DNA of 64,000 nucleotides. Source: Moorella sp. Hama-1 (GTDB lineage Bacteria > Bacillota > DSM-521 > Neomoorellales > Neomoorellaceae). Positions 31,816-42,071 of this stretch are shown here, piece after piece. Location: assembly GCF_023734095.1 (NCBI RefSeq), contig NZ_AP024620.1, positions 492,501-556,500 on the forward strand, given 5' to 3'. The position numbers and the translations under genes were made by a program. Every line of letters begins with the position of its first letter. Position 1 is the first letter of the stretch. The notes under the pieces are model-generated. The model searched no databases. It was not told the origin of the DNA and was given only the letters and a program-made list of their open reading frames with translations.

Positions 31816-33807
31816 ATGCACATTCGTACTATTAGACTTAGCAGTATTCGCAGCAGATTAATGATGGGTTTTTTAGTGGTTGCCCTGGTGCCGGTTATTA
31901 TCCTGGGATTATTTACATATCAGGCCAGCACCAATGAGTTAACCCGCGCCACCAATAACGAACTCCGCAATACGGCCTCTCTGACCTCGGCGATGGTTGA
32001 TTCCTGGATACAGGAGAAAATAAACCTCTTGCAGGCTGATAGTGATGATTTGCTTGCTGCGGCCACCAGCCCGGAGGGGGTACAGGACTTTTTAAAGAAA
32101 ACGGGTGCCAATACCCCGGAAGCCGATAAGTTGCTATGGATACCACCTGATGGCAAAGGCCAGACTTCCCTGGGGGAGAATATTGATGTTGCCAGCAGGA
32201 GTTACTTCCAGGAGGCCATGCGCGGGAACCCGAGTGTCTCCGAGTTAATCCAGAGTAAGATTAACCAGAAAAAGATTATTAACATTGCTATACCCGTTAA
32301 GGACCCCGATAATGGCTCTATTCGCGGTGTTCTGGCCGGGAGTTTTACGACCGATTCTTTGATGTCCCTGATTGGCAAGGTGAAGTATGGCCAGACCGGC
32401 TATACCTATATGATCGACAGGACGGGGGTCATAATCGCCCATCCGGATAAAACCAAAATACTTCAGGAAAACTTGACCCAAACGGAATCCCCTGGTCTCA
32501 ATGCCGTTGCCCGGGCCATGCTGGCCGGGAGGGGGGGCCTGGGCAGCTATGTTCGTAATAATGAAAGTCACCTGGCCGCTTATGAACCCGTTAAAGCGAG
32601 CGGTTGGACAGTGGTGGTGACCGCGCCGGCCCGGGAGGTCTATGCCGGGGTTACCAGGTTGCTACGGATCATTCTTTTGATCATTTTGCTGGTTATCCTG
32701 CTGGCAACCCTGGTGGCTGCCAGGCTCAGCCGCCAAATCTCCCGGCCGGTAATCGGCCTGGCCAGGGCTGCCGATACTATGGCTACCGGCAATCTGAAGG
32801 TAGCCATAGAAACGGGCTTTTATGGCGAACTGGGACAACTGGGGGAATCTCTTAAACGCATGGTGGCCAATACCCGTTCAATTCTTAGTTCAGTCCATGA
32901 TGGTATAAACCGGCTGGAAATGGCCATTAAGGAGATCTCCCAGGGGGCCGGTGATATGGCCGGGTCTTCCGAGCAGATGGCCAGGGCCGTTAATCAGATT
33001 TCGGCTGGTGCGGAGGAGGCTGCGAATAGTACCAGTAATATTTCCAGTTCAATTGAAAAGGTGAATGACCAGCTGGTTGCCCTGGCTGAAGCCATGGAAC
33101 AGATAGTAGCTCAGACGGCAAATGCCAGGGAGAAGACCAGTAGCGGCCAAAACAGCATGGAGCAACTGGTGGAAAAGCTTCAGACCAATGCCGAGCAGGC
33201 AACATCGGTAAAAACGGTAATGAGCAATTTGGCGGACCAGACCCGGCAAATCAGTGGCATTACCAGCGTTATCACTGGTATAGCCGAGCAGACCAATCTT
33301 CTGGCCCTTAATGCGGCCATTGAAGCCGCCCGGGCCGGAGAAGCAGGGCGCGGTTTTGCTGTGGTAGCCGATGAGATCAGAAAACTAGCTGAGGAGGTTA
33401 ATCAAAGGGCCCACGAAATAACCCTGCTGGTTGAGGGGGTTAATAATAATATTGGGTCGGCTGTTGCCGTTACCGATTCTACGGCGACCTTAATCGCCGA
33501 ACAAGCCGCCATCGGTCAGGCAGCGCGGGAACACTTCACTGCCATAGCCGCGGCAGTAAATGGTATAGCCTCTCTGATCCGCAGGGCTAACGAAAAGGTT
33601 ACCAGTCTTAAAAACCAGGGTGAGAGCATTACTGAGGCCGTCGGCGAGATCGCCGCCACCTCGGAGGAGCAAGCGGCAGCTGCTGAAGAGATTGCCGCCT
33701 CTACAGAGGAATTGAGTTCCTCAGCCCAGTCTATCAGTTCCGGGGCTAATAACCTGGAAAAGCTCATGAATAACCTTAAAGAAGAAAGCCAGAAATTTAC
33801 TATTTAA
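31816..33807 (+). CDS. Methyl-accepting chemotaxis protein with Cache sensor
   Basis: A 663-residue receptor from ATG 31816. A first membrane segment (about 15-37) is followed by an extracellular double-Cache-like domain (about 40-275, with [20 protein letters not shown]). The second membrane segment is at about 280-302, then HAMP (about 303-357). The cytoplasmic signalling domain has the highly conserved tip [39 protein letters not shown] in short pieces. It passes ligand signals to CheA. The upstream riboswitch places it under cyclic-di-GMP control. Confidence 0.95.
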   Translation: MHIRTIRLSSIRSRLMMGFLVVALVPVIILGLFTYQASTNELTRATNNELRNTASLTSAMVDSWIQEKINLLQADSDDLLAAATSPEGVQDFLKKTGANTPEADKLLWIPPDGKGQTSLGENIDVASRSYFQEAMRGNPSVSELIQSKINQKKIINIAIPVKDPDNGSIRGVLAGSFTTDSLMSLIGKVKYGQTGYTYMIDRTGVIIAHPDKTKILQENLTQTESPGLNAVARAMLAGRGGLGSYVRNNESHLAAYEPVKASGWTVVVTAPAREVYAGVTRLLRIILLIILLVILLATLVAARLSRQISRPVIGLARAADTMATGNLKVAIETGFYGELGQLGESLKRMVANTRSILSSVHDGINRLEMAIKEISQGAGDMAGSSEQMARAVNQISAGAEEAANSTSNISSSIEKVNDQLVALAEAMEQIVAQTANAREKTSSGQNSMEQLVEKLQTNAEQATSVKTVMSNLADQTRQISGITSVITGIAEQTNLLALNAAIEAARAGEAGRGFAVVADEIRKLAEEVNQRAHEITLLVEGVNNNIGSAVAVTDSTATLIAEQAAIGQAAREHFTAIAAAVNGIASLIRRANEKVTSLKNQGESITEAVGEIAATSEEQAAAAEEIAASTEELSSSAQSISSGANNLEKLMNNLKEESQKFTI

Positions 33808-33949
33808 CCCTGCCTCGAGTTCTCTTCCCACTTTACTGGCAAACTTAATTTAAATTTAAAGGTGGCTTAATACGTTTATAATGACCGCGTGTTATCATAT
33901 AACTCGAGCAAAGCCCTCTGACCTCCTTTAAAATATATACCCTACCACA

Positions 33950-33973
33950 CCCGGAGCATCCGGGATTTTTTTT
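33950..33973 (+). terminator. Terminator behind the chemoreceptor gene
   Basis: CCCGGA (33950-33955) pairs with TCCGGG (33959-33964), followed by ATTTTTTTT. The surrounding 33808-34085 holds no gene. Confidence 0.82.
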
Positions 33974-34087
33974 ACCACTACGTTGTTGGCACCCTGGTGG
34001 TCACCCCGACAAAGAATAAGGGGGCCGGCAGGAAAATGGCCGCCGGTGTAGAATAATTAACCCCTGTGTTCGGGAAAGTTTAATTCC

Positions 34088-34180
34088 TGAGGGATGGGGT
34101 TCCCTCTCAATCTGCAGTGTAGCAGTGATGACCCCTACGCCCGGGGCGCAGTCTACTCCGGGGTAGGGGCCTTTATTTTG
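34088..34180 (+). promoter_or_regulatory. Fluoride (crcB) riboswitch with terminator
   Basis: GAGGGATGGGGTTCCCTC, then CTGCAGTGTAGCAG and TGATGACCCCTACG, match the fluoride aptamer (GATGG-CCC pseudoknot parts and the invariant GATGA-CCTACG end). CCCCTAC (34132-34138) can pair with GTAGGGG (34163-34169), followed by CCTTTATTTT, giving a terminator that the folded aptamer would prevent. Two crcB genes lie downstream. The 34181-34439 stretch before them holds no gene or further clear signal. Confidence 0.92.
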
Positions 34181-34439
34181 CCGGGAAATAGGTGGAAGCA
34201 CATTTTGGCCTAACACGCCGTTAAGCCCTAAAGTTTATATTCATTACGGCTTCAGGCACTAGCTTCTAAGTATATCCTTAAGTGGAAACTAATGGAAAGT
34301 AGATAACACGGCAGAGTTCGGTTCTAACTATACCAGGTAACAGGTGCCGCAAGCAGCGCCAGAGTTTGGTTCCACCTATGCCGGATTAAGGTAATGAATG
34401 CGGAAAGAGGTTCATCATTGCGATGGGGGCTGATTTGCT

Positions 34440-34859
34440 ATGCTTTACCTTTATCTAGCCCTGGGGGGATTCAGTGGCGCCGTCGGCCGTTATTTTCTCT
34501 CTGGCTGGCTCAACCGTCTCTGGCCTGGAACCTTTCCCCTGGCCACCTGGATCATCAACCTGGGGGGTTGCCTGGCCATGGGATTTATCCTGACTTATAC
34601 CCTGGAACGGCTGGTGATGGGGCCGGAGCTGCGCCTGGGGTTGACCACCGGTATGATTGGCGCCTTTACTACTTTTTCCACCTTTAGCGTGGAAACTATC
34701 CACCTGCTGCAGGCCGGGGAGACTCTTCTCGCCCTCCTTTACCTGTTTACTTCCCTGGCCGGGGGGTTGACAACTATGCAAATAGGTATTTTTTTAGCGC
34801 GGGTGCCATTATCTTCCGGGGCATGGAGTAGTATAATAAAAAGGAAGGATGAAAGGTAA
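34440..34859 (+). CDS. crcB: Fluoride channel subunit CrcB/Fluc, first copy
   Basis: A 139-residue four-helix membrane protein from ATG 34440. Family signatures are GGFSGAVGRYFLS, LATWIINLGGCLAMGF and GLTTGMIGAFTTFSTFS. Fluc channels are dual-topology dimers that export fluoride. Two neighbouring genes, as here, often form a heterodimer of opposite orientation. The fluoride riboswitch upstream supports the role. Its TAA overlaps the next ATG by one base. Confidence 0.94.
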   Translation: MLYLYLALGGFSGAVGRYFLSGWLNRLWPGTFPLATWIINLGGCLAMGFILTYTLERLVMGPELRLGLTTGMIGAFTTFSTFSVETIHLLQAGETLLALLYLFTSLAGGLTTMQIGIFLARVPLSSGAWSSIIKRKDER

Positions 34860-35227
34860 TGACCTGGCTCTATGTCGGTTGCGGCGGGATGGCCGGGACC
34901 CTGGCCCGTTTTCTTATCAGCCGCTGGCTGGGAAAACGCATCGGGGCTACCTGGCCCCTGGGCACCCTGGTGGTAAACTTGAGCGGGGCCTTCCTGCTGA
35001 GGCTGCTCCTGGCCCGACCGGCCGGCAGGTTGCCGGCCGGCGTCACCCTGGCCCTGGGGACGGGGTTTATAGGGGCCTATACCACCTTTTCCACCTTCAC
35101 TTATGAAACTATTACCATGATTAGCGCTGGTGAAGGCCACCGAGCCCTGGCCTACAGCCTGGGTAGCGTTGCGGCGGGTTTGTTCCTGGCCTGGCTGGGC
35201 TGGCTGGTGGCCGGGAGGTTATGGTAA
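34859..35227 (+). CDS. crcB: Fluoride channel subunit CrcB/Fluc, second copy
   Basis: A 122-residue protein overlapping the first copy by one base. It shows the same signatures in diverged form: GGMAGTLARFLISRWLG, PLGTLVVNLSGAFLLR and GTGFIGAYTTFSTFTYET. With the first copy it probably forms the two-sided Fluc channel in the inner membrane. It is followed by a repeat element and then a DUF190 gene. Confidence 0.94.
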   Translation: MTWLYVGCGGMAGTLARFLISRWLGKRIGATWPLGTLVVNLSGAFLLRLLLARPAGRLPAGVTLALGTGFIGAYTTFSTFTYETITMISAGEGHRALAYSLGSVAAGLFLAWLGWLVAGRLW

Positions 35228-35264
35228 AGGCAGTCCTCTTGCGGGGCTGAGCCCTCGTTTCGGA

Positions 35265-35690
35265 GGAGCCCCTCATGGGGGCTGACGCCCCCGTCAGCGA
35301 ACAATGAAAATGTAGGTTGAGGCAAGGGCTGGCGGGTACAGGTGGAAGGCGACTTGGTTCGAGGTGCAGAGCAAACTCAGCGAAGCCGATAGTCTCGGCG
35401 GCGGTGAACGGGATGGGGAATGGAACGTAAGCGCTATGGAGGGGGTGAGGCAGGTTCCCGGAGGGCGCCTTGGCGCGTGAGTATCAGAAGAACGAGGCCG
35501 GCTGAGGAACAGTGCGGCCGCCTGTTTGAGGCCGCAGGCCGAGTTAAGGCCGCGCCCGAAGCCGGCCGAGTTCGACACAAGTATAAGGGCGCAACCAGCG
35601 CCCGAAGGGAACCTGCCTCACCCCAGCAGCATGATGACATTGACATCCATTTTTGCCAGAACCCCATTTTCGGAGGAGCCACCCATGGTG
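35265..35690. repeat. Palindromic intergenic element, copy A
   Basis: No gene is seen in 35228-35811. The stretch shares GGCGGGTACAGG, GGAAGGCGACTTGGTT, AGCAAACTCAGCGAAGCCG and GTGAACGGGATGGGGA with copies B and C (41769 and 47190). Its centre is a perfect 18-bp inverted repeat, at 35442-35459 and 35607-35624. The end CATTTTTGCCAGA is shared with copy B. It looks like a family of non-coding mobile or recombined elements. Confidence 0.7.
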
Positions 35691-35811
35691 GCGGGCCGCC
35701 ACCAACGAAGGGAAGAAATGAGAGGCGAGCAAACTTTAATCTGAAACTGGCGCAGCTGGAGCTCGAGCTGGGAATCGGGTTACCTAATTACAGGATTGGA
35801 GGGGCAGAGAA

Positions 35812-36159
35812 TTGGATAGTTCAAAGGCTAAGCGGTTGACGGTTTACCTTGGTGAGGGCCTGAAGTGGCAGGGCAAGAGCCTTTACCATGCCTTAGTGCT
35901 GGAATTAAAGGTGGCCGGCCTGGCCGGGGTCACGGTGAGCCGGGGCATCGAAGGCTACGGTAAGCGCCGGCAGCTGTATGCCTCACGTCTCCTGGAACTT
36001 TCCGCCGACCTGCCAGTTGTGGTCGAAGCGGTGGACAGCCCGGAAAAAATAAACGCCGTGCTGCCCCGGGTCCGGGCCATGGTCCGGCAGGGTTTGATCA
36101 CCCTGGCCGACGTGGAGATTATTCCCCCGGCTGAATCGCCAACCGGGGAAGGAAAATAA
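35812..36159 (+). CDS. DUF190-domain protein
   Basis: A 115-residue protein starting at TTG 35812 with GGAGGGG upstream. The DUF190 pattern is clear: KRLTVYLGEGLKWQGKSLYHALVLELKVAGLAGVTVSRGIEGYG, then LSADLPVVVEAVDSPEKI. It has a PII-like ferredoxin fold. DUF190 genes commonly follow crcB genes, and this one probably belonged to the same transcript before the repeat element was inserted between them. Its molecular role in fluoride export is not known. Confidence 0.88.
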   Translation: MDSSKAKRLTVYLGEGLKWQGKSLYHALVLELKVAGLAGVTVSRGIEGYGKRRQLYASRLLELSADLPVVVEAVDSPEKINAVLPRVRAMVRQGLITLADVEIIPPAESPTGEGK

Positions 36160-36183
36160 CCTGCGCCCTAAACGTCAGAAAAC

Positions 36184-36212
36184 TTGACAGGCACGGGGCT
36201 TTCTGCTAAGAT
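36184..36212 (+). promoter_or_regulatory. Promoter of tRNA-Gly (GCC)
   Basis: TTGACA (36184-36189), 17 bases, TAAGAT (36207-36212). A TATAAT also lies just before the tRNA at 36242-36247. Confidence 0.7.
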
Positions 36213-36249
36213 ATCGCTACGTAAAGCTGTACTGGTACGAGTATAATGG

Positions 36250-36324
36250 GCGGAAGTAGCTCAGCGGTAGAGCATCGCCTTGCCAAGGCGGGGGCCGCGG
36301 GTTCAAATCCCGTCTTCCGCTCCA
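36250..36324 (+). tRNA. tRNA-Gly (GCC)
   Basis: Acceptor stem GCGGAAG/CTTCCGC, anticodon loop TTGCCAA in a TCGCC/GGCGG stem, encoded CCA. Confidence 0.95.
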
Positions 36325-36339
36325 TATTTTTGGGAAAGT

Positions 36340-36372
36340 ACCTCGGACTGACAGGTCCGAGGTGTTCTTTGT
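36340..36372 (+). terminator. Terminator behind tRNA-Gly
   Basis: ACCTCGGAC (36340-36348) pairs with GTCCGAGGT (36355-36363), followed by GTTCTTTG. Confidence 0.75.
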
Positions 36373-36505
36373 AAGGCTTTTTTTATCTTTTTAGCAGGAA
36401 AAGCCGCCGGTACGGCGAAATAAAACCTGAAGGTATTTTTAGGCAAACGGATGGTCATAATGAATGGCGTCCAGTAGTCGGGAGTAGGGAGGAGCAAGCA
36501 AGTAA

Positions 36506-37912
36506 ATGAAGGCTGCCGTAGAAAAGTTAGGAAACCACCAGGTGGTTCTGGAAGTAGAAGTTGAGGCTTCCAGGGTCGAAAAAGCCCTTAACCAGGCCTA
36601 TCGCCGTCTTGTTAAAGAGGTAAATATTCCAGGCTTCAGGAAGGGCAAAGCCCCCCGCTTTATCCTGGAGCAATTTATCGGCAAGGAGCCCATCTTAAAC
36701 GAGGCGGCAGAGATCGTCATTCCCCCGGCCTATGAAGAAGCTGTGGCCGAGCACCAGCTCGAGCCCATCGACCGGCCGGAGGTGGAAATAGTCAAGGTAG
36801 AAGAGGGCGAACCCCTGGTCTTTAAGGCCCGGGTCGAAGTTAAACCCGAGGTCCAGCTTGGCCCTTACACCGGCCTGAAGGTTGAACGACCGGAAGTAAA
36901 GGTCACCGAGGCAGATATCGACGCCTACCTGAAGCGGTTACAAGAGCGTTACGCTGAATTGGAGGTCGTCGAGGACGGTCCGGCGGCAGCCGGAGATATA
37001 GTGGCCATCGATTTCCAGGGAACAGTCGACGGCCAGCCCTATCCGGGCCTGGAGGGCAACAACTACCCCCTGGAACTGGGTTCGGGCACCTTTATTCCCG
37101 GGTTTGAGGAGCAACTGGTCGGCGGCCGGTTAGATGAAGAACGCACCGTGACCGTCACCTTTCCTTCCGATTATCATGAGGAGAACCTGGCCGGCAAAGA
37201 GGCTGTCTTTCAGGTAACTATCCGGGGCATTAAAAGGAAGAAGCTGGCCCCAATTGATGATGAGTTTGCCAAAGACGTGAGCGAGTGTGAGACCCTGGCA
37301 GACCTGCGCCAGGATATCAGCCGACGCCTGGAGGACAACCAGAAACAACAGATTGAAAATGCCGTCAGGCAGGCGGTTATAACTAAAGCCGTTGATGCGG
37401 CCACTGTCGACCTGCCGGAAGTCATGGTCCAGCGGCAGATCGATTCCCGGATTCGTGAACTGGAGCGCAACCTCCAAGCCCGGAAGGTGACCCTGGAGGA
37501 GTTCTTAAAAAACACCGATAGGACTATGGATGATTTAAGGAAAGAATTCCGGCCCGGAGCAGAGCGGGACGTTAAGACTGAACTGGTCCTAGAAGCTATT
37601 GCTAAAGCCGAAAATATTCAGCCGAGCCAGGAAGAGATTGACGCCGAAATCGTAAGGATGGCTAAGATATTCCGGCAAGATGCCGATGTTGTTCGGAAGA
37701 ATTTGGGCGACTTGTCCGTCCTGAAATACGATATAATGGTTAAAAAGGCTATTGATTTTTTGGTGGAGCACAGTAAGCCCGTACCGCCCGCGGAAAAGGG
37801 TGGGGCAGAGGAAACAACAGAAGCAGCAAAAGCTGCCGAGACATCGGCGGCAGCTGAGCCACCAGAGGTAGCTGAGCCATCAGAGGCAGCAGGAGCTACG
37901 ACGGCTGAATAG
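36506..37912 (+). CDS. tig: Trigger factor
   Basis: A 468-residue ribosome-bound chaperone and prolyl isomerase, ATG 36506. The N-terminal ribosome-binding domain has the signature GFRKGKAPR. The FKBP-type domain (about 155-240) shows [19 protein letters not shown] and [11 protein letters not shown]. The C-terminal chaperone domain follows. The last 45 residues are an Ala/Glu-rich tail longer than in most homologs. It heads the tig-clpP-clpX-lonB-lon cluster. Confidence 0.96.
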   Translation: MKAAVEKLGNHQVVLEVEVEASRVEKALNQAYRRLVKEVNIPGFRKGKAPRFILEQFIGKEPILNEAAEIVIPPAYEEAVAEHQLEPIDRPEVEIVKVEEGEPLVFKARVEVKPEVQLGPYTGLKVERPEVKVTEADIDAYLKRLQERYAELEVVEDGPAAAGDIVAIDFQGTVDGQPYPGLEGNNYPLELGSGTFIPGFEEQLVGGRLDEERTVTVTFPSDYHEENLAGKEAVFQVTIRGIKRKKLAPIDDEFAKDVSECETLADLRQDISRRLEDNQKQQIENAVRQAVITKAVDAATVDLPEVMVQRQIDSRIRELERNLQARKVTLEEFLKNTDRTMDDLRKEFRPGAERDVKTELVLEAIAKAENIQPSQEEIDAEIVRMAKIFRQDADVVRKNLGDLSVLKYDIMVKKAIDFLVEHSKPVPPAEKGGAEETTEAAKAAETSAAAEPPEVAEPSEAAGATTAE

Positions 37913-37952
37913 CACTTCCGGATTGAATTTTAACGTGGAGGTGGGGTTAACA

Positions 37953-38552
37953 GTGTCAATCCTGGTACCAATGGTAGTAGAGCAGACCAGCAGGGGTGAG
38001 CGGGCTTACGATATCTATTCCCGCCTGCTCAAAGACAGGATTATTTTCCTGGGCAGCGCCATCGATGACCATGTAGCCAACCTGGTAATCGCCCAGATGC
38101 TCTTCCTGGAGGCTGAGGACCCCGATAAAGATATTCACCTTTATATTAACAGCCCCGGGGGTTCAATCTCGGCGGGGATGGCCATCTTTGACACCATGCA
38201 GTATATCCGTCCCGACGTCTCGACCATCTGCGTGGGGTTGGCGGCCAGCATGGGCGCTTTCCTCCTGGCGGCAGGGGCTAAGGGTAAACGTTTTGCCTTG
38301 CCCAACAGCGAGATTATGATTCACCAGCCCATGGGCGGCGCCCAGGGCCAGGCGGTAGATATCGAGATCCATGCCCGGCGGATCCTGGCCACCAGGGATA
38401 ACCTCAATCGCATCCTGAGCGAGATAACCGGTAAACCCCTGGAGGCGATCGCCCGGGATACCGATCGCGATCACTTTATGACCGCCAAAGAGGCCCGGGA
38501 ATACGGGCTCATTGATGAGGTGATCACCAAGCGCGAGTTGCCCGCTAAATAA
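37953..38552 (+). CDS. clpP: ATP-dependent Clp protease proteolytic subunit
   Basis: A 199-residue serine peptidase. GTG 37953 with GGAGGTGG upstream gives the usual start [20 protein letters not shown]; the ATG at 37923 would add ten residues. The catalytic Ser is in [11 protein letters not shown], His in [12 protein letters not shown], and Asp in the [16 protein letters not shown] region. It forms the degradation chamber for ClpX, encoded next. Confidence 0.96.
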   Translation: MSILVPMVVEQTSRGERAYDIYSRLLKDRIIFLGSAIDDHVANLVIAQMLFLEAEDPDKDIHLYINSPGGSISAGMAIFDTMQYIRPDVSTICVGLAASMGAFLLAAGAKGKRFALPNSEIMIHQPMGGAQGQAVDIEIHARRILATRDNLNRILSEITGKPLEAIARDTDRDHFMTAKEAREYGLIDEVITKRELPAK

Positions 38553-38572
38553 GGGACAGCGAGGTGAAGAAA

Positions 38573-39832
38573 ATGTATAAATACACCGATGACAAAGGCC
38601 AGCTGAAGTGTTCCTTCTGCGGGAAACTCCAGGACCAGGTTAAAAAACTGGTCGCTGGCCCGGGTGTATATATCTGCGACGAGTGTATTGAGCTGTGCAA
38701 TGAGATCATTGAGGAAGAACTGAGCGAGGACCTCAACCTGGAGATGGGCGAGTTGCCCAAGCCCAGGGAGATCCGGGAGATCCTCGACCAGTACGTCATT
38801 AGCCAGGATAAGGCTAAAAAGGCCCTGGCCGTGGCTGTTTATAACCACTACAAGCGCATCAACCTAGGCATGAAAATGGATGATGTCGAGCTCCAGAAGA
38901 GTAACATCATCATGATGGGGCCCACCGGCAGCGGTAAGACCCTGCTGGCCCAGACCCTGGCCCGCATCCTTAACGTACCCTTTGCCATTGCCGACGCCAC
39001 CTCCCTGACAGAAGCCGGTTACGTGGGCGAGGATGTAGAGAACATCCTGTTAAAGCTAATCCAGGCGGCCGACTATGATGTGGAGAAGGCGGAAAAGGGC
39101 ATCGTCTATATCGACGAGATCGATAAGATTGCCCGGAAGTCGGAGAACCCGTCCATTACCCGGGACGTCTCCGGCGAAGGGGTGCAGCAGGCCTTATTAA
39201 AAATCCTGGAAGGCACCATTGCCAGTGTGCCACCCCAGGGTGGTCGCAAGCATCCCCATCAGGAGTTTATCCAGCTGGATACCACCAATATTCTCTTTAT
39301 CTGCGGCGGCGCCTTTGATGGCCTGGATAAGATCATCAAAAACCGTGTCTCCCAAAAAACCATGGGCTTTGGCGCCGAGATCCGGGGTAAGAACGACGCT
39401 CAGGTGGGGGATATCCTGAAGCAGGTCCTGCCGGTGGACCTGTTGAAGTACGGCCTCATCCCCGAGTTTGTCGGCCGGATGCCGGTGATTGTCACCCTGG
39501 ATGCCCTGGATGAAGCGGCCTTAATCCGGGTCCTGACGGAGCCCCGTAACGCCCTGGTGAAGCAGTACCAGAAGCTCTTTGAGATGGACGGGGTGACCCT
39601 GGAGTTTAAAGAGGACGCCCTGGTTACCATCGCCAGGGAAGCCATCAAACGGGAAACCGGCGCCCGGGGCCTGCGGGCCATCCTGGAGGAGATCATGCTC
39701 GACGTCATGTACGAGATACCCTCCCGGAACAACATCTCCAAGTGTGTCATTACTAAGGAAGTTGTCCTGCGTAAGGAAGAACCCCTCCTGTTGACGGTAG
39801 AGCGGAAAAAGAAAAAGGAAGAAACGGCCTGA
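38573..39832 (+). CDS. clpX: Clp protease ATP-binding subunit ClpX
   Basis: A 419-residue unfoldase; ATG 38573 is preferred for the spacing from GCGAGG, with GTG 38564 possible. The N-terminal zinc domain has CSFCG and CDECIELC. Walker A is GPTGSGKT and Walker B VYIDEIDK. Also seen are [16 protein letters not shown] and the sensor-2 region GARGLRAI. It feeds proteins to ClpP. A terminator follows. Confidence 0.96.
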   Translation: MYKYTDDKGQLKCSFCGKLQDQVKKLVAGPGVYICDECIELCNEIIEEELSEDLNLEMGELPKPREIREILDQYVISQDKAKKALAVAVYNHYKRINLGMKMDDVELQKSNIIMMGPTGSGKTLLAQTLARILNVPFAIADATSLTEAGYVGEDVENILLKLIQAADYDVEKAEKGIVYIDEIDKIARKSENPSITRDVSGEGVQQALLKILEGTIASVPPQGGRKHPHQEFIQLDTTNILFICGGAFDGLDKIIKNRVSQKTMGFGAEIRGKNDAQVGDILKQVLPVDLLKYGLIPEFVGRMPVIVTLDALDEAALIRVLTEPRNALVKQYQKLFEMDGVTLEFKEDALVTIAREAIKRETGARGLRAILEEIMLDVMYEIPSRNNISKCVITKEVVLRKEEPLLLTVERKKKKEETA

Positions 39833-39838
39833 ATGTAG

Positions 39839-39873
39839 AGGGCGGTGGCTGGAAGCCATCGCCCTTTGCATTT
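39839..39873 (+). terminator. Terminator behind clpX
   Basis: AGGGCGGTGGCT (39839-39850) pairs with AGCCATCGCCCT (39854-39865), followed by TTGCATTTT. The rest of 39874-40050 shows no clear signal. Confidence 0.82.
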
Positions 39874-40050
39874 TGGTACTTCTGGTAGGACATATCCCCA
39901 CCCGGTATAGCCTGCTCGCATTTATTTTCATTCTTCATGGGGCAGGCATAAGCCTCATGGGTGGCTCTTCAGGATTGGAGGCCCTTTGGATAAAATTTTC
40001 CTTTCCGGATAAACTTTAGGTGACGGTTTGATACGGAAAGGAGTAGTGCT

Positions 40051-41769
40051 ATGCCGGAATGGGGTCAGGGCCTGGGCGGCGTCCTGGGCTTTATCCAGAT
40101 ATTCTTTGCTGTAGTGATTGGCCTGTATTTCTGGAACCTCCTACGTAACCAGCAGGGCAGCCGGGTGGCGGTGGAGAAGGAGTCTCGTAAGGAACTGGAG
40201 AAACTCCAGCGCCTGCGGGAGATATCCCTCTCCGAACCCCTGGCGGAAAAGACCCGGCCCAGCACCTTTGCCGAGATCATCGGTCAGGAGGAAGGGCTGA
40301 AGGCCCTGCGGGCGGCCCTCTGCGGGCCCAACCCCCAGCATGTTATTATCTACGGCCCGCCAGGGGTAGGTAAGACAGCCGCCGCCCGGCTGGTCCTGGA
40401 GGAAGCCAAGAAGAATCCCCTGTCGCCATTTAAAGAGACGGCCCAGTTCGTTGAAGTCGACGGGGCCACCTCCCGTTTCGATGAGCGGGGTATCGCCGAT
40501 CCCCTCATCGGCTCGGTTCACGATCCCATCTACCAGGGAGCCGGCCCCCTGGGTATGGCTGGTATTCCCCAGCCCAAACCTGGGGCCGTCACCCGCGCCC
40601 ACGGGGGTGTCCTGTTCATCGACGAGATCGGTGAACTGCACCCCATCCAGATCAACAAACTGCTGAAGGTCCTGGAAGACCGCAAGGTCATCCTGGAGAG
40701 TGCCTACTACAGCAGCGAGGATACCAATATCCCCAGCCACATCCACGATATCTTCCGCAACGGGTTACCGGCCGATTTCCGCCTGGTGGGGGCGACCACC
40801 CGCCTGCCCCAGGAGATTCCGGCAGCCATTCGCTCCCGCTGCCAGGAGATCTACTTCCGGCCCCTGCTGCCCGATGAAATCGCCCTCATCGTCCGGAACG
40901 CCGCCCGGAAGATCAATTTGGGCATTGCCGGGGATGCCGTCGAGGTAATCAAGCAGTATGCCACCAACGGCCGTGAAGCAGTTAATATGGTCCAGCTGGC
41001 AGCCGGGGTGGCCTTGACGGACAAGCGCCAGGAGATAGACCGCCGGGACATTGAGTGGGTGGTAACCTGTGGCCAGTACACGCCCCGGATGGATAGCAAG
41101 GTGCCCCCGGAGCCCCAGGTGGGCGTGGTCAATGCCCTGGCCGTCTACGGTCCCAATATGGGCCTGGTCGTTGAACTGGAGGCCGGGGTGAATTTCGTCG
41201 GCCACCGGCGCGGTCAGGTCATCGTCACCGGTGTGGTGGAGGAGGAGGAATCCGGGAGCAGCGACGGGCGGCGCATCAGGCGTAAGAGTATGGCCCGCAA
41301 CGCCGTGGATAACGTCCAGACGGTCCTGCGGCGGCTTCTGCAGGTCGACCTGCGGGATTACGACATCCACCTGAATTTCCCCGGTGGGGTGCCGGTGGAC
41401 GGCCCCTCAGCGGGGGTCAGCATGCTGACGGCCGTTTATTCCGCCCTTACGGAAACACCGGTCAATAACCTGGTGGCCATGACAGGGGAAGTCTCCATCC
41501 AGGGCCGGGTGCGGCCGGTGGGTGGCGTCGTGGCCAAGGTGGAGGCCGCCCGCCTGGCCGGGGCCAGGAAGGTTTTGATCCCCAAGGACAACTGGCAGGA
41601 GATTTTTCGTACCCTGACGGATATCCGGGTCATCCCGGTCCAGACGGTCAACGAAGTCCTGGCCGAAGCCTTGCTGCCGCCGGCCCAGGTTAGCACCCCG
41701 GAGAGGTATAAAGCCCGGCCCCAGGTTTTAAGCGCCGCCCCCAACATCGGCCGCCCGGTGAGCTGTTAG
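40051..41769 (+). CDS. lonB: ATP-dependent protease LonB
   Basis: A 572-residue membrane-anchored Lon variant typical of spore formers, made in the forespore in Bacillus. One membrane segment lies at residues 8-30. The AAA domain has Walker A GPPGVGKT and Walker B GVLFIDEI. The C-terminal protease has the catalytic serine in DGPSAGVSM and lysine in GGVVAKVEAAR. It lacks the large N-terminal domain of LonA, encoded just downstream. Confidence 0.94.
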   Translation: MPEWGQGLGGVLGFIQIFFAVVIGLYFWNLLRNQQGSRVAVEKESRKELEKLQRLREISLSEPLAEKTRPSTFAEIIGQEEGLKALRAALCGPNPQHVIIYGPPGVGKTAAARLVLEEAKKNPLSPFKETAQFVEVDGATSRFDERGIADPLIGSVHDPIYQGAGPLGMAGIPQPKPGAVTRAHGGVLFIDEIGELHPIQINKLLKVLEDRKVILESAYYSSEDTNIPSHIHDIFRNGLPADFRLVGATTRLPQEIPAAIRSRCQEIYFRPLLPDEIALIVRNAARKINLGIAGDAVEVIKQYATNGREAVNMVQLAAGVALTDKRQEIDRRDIEWVVTCGQYTPRMDSKVPPEPQVGVVNALAVYGPNMGLVVELEAGVNFVGHRRGQVIVTGVVEEEESGSSDGRRIRRKSMARNAVDNVQTVLRRLLQVDLRDYDIHLNFPGGVPVDGPSAGVSMLTAVYSALTETPVNNLVAMTGEVSIQGRVRPVGGVVAKVEAARLAGARKVLIPKDNWQEIFRTLTDIRVIPVQTVNEVLAEALLPPAQVSTPERYKARPQVLSAAPNIGRPVSC

Positions 41770-41955
41770 GGGGGCCCCTTATGAGGGGTGGCGCCCCCAC
41801 CGCGAAGCAGGAAAATGGGGCTGGAGGGTACAGGCGGAAGGCGACTTGGTTCGAGGTGTCAGATACTTGCACTAAGCCGCAGCTAGGCGGCAGCTAAGGT
41901 GGGGTTATGTCCCGGAGCCGCGAATAGCATCATTTTTGCCAGATCCTATTTTCAT
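41769..41955. repeat. Palindromic intergenic element, copy B
   Basis: It begins at the lonB stop with a GGGGCCCCTTATGAGGGG palindrome, followed by GGAGGGTACAGGCGGAAGGC and GACTTGGTTCGAGGTG, shared with copy A. It ends with CATTTTTGCCAGATCC-type sequence near 41930. The copy is shorter than A and C. Confidence 0.65.
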
Positions 41956-41979
41956 GGGGCTAAGCCAGAAGTTGGCCTC

Positions 41980-42008
41980 TTGCAATATGCATCTTCCTGG
42001 CGTAGAAT
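41980..42008 (+). promoter_or_regulatory. Promoter of lon
   Basis: TTGCAA (41980-41985), 17 bases, TAGAAT (42003-42008), about 60 bases before the lon start. Confidence 0.65.
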
Positions 42009-42071
42009 ATAAAAGAATAATTACCTTTGGAGAGAATGATATATACGGGGAGCACCCTGGAGGTGTAAAAT

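Noticed and set aside
35420-35839. 139-residue open frame within repeat copy A
   Set aside because: It lies in the palindromic repeat, has no ribosome binding site, and its sequence is not protein-like.
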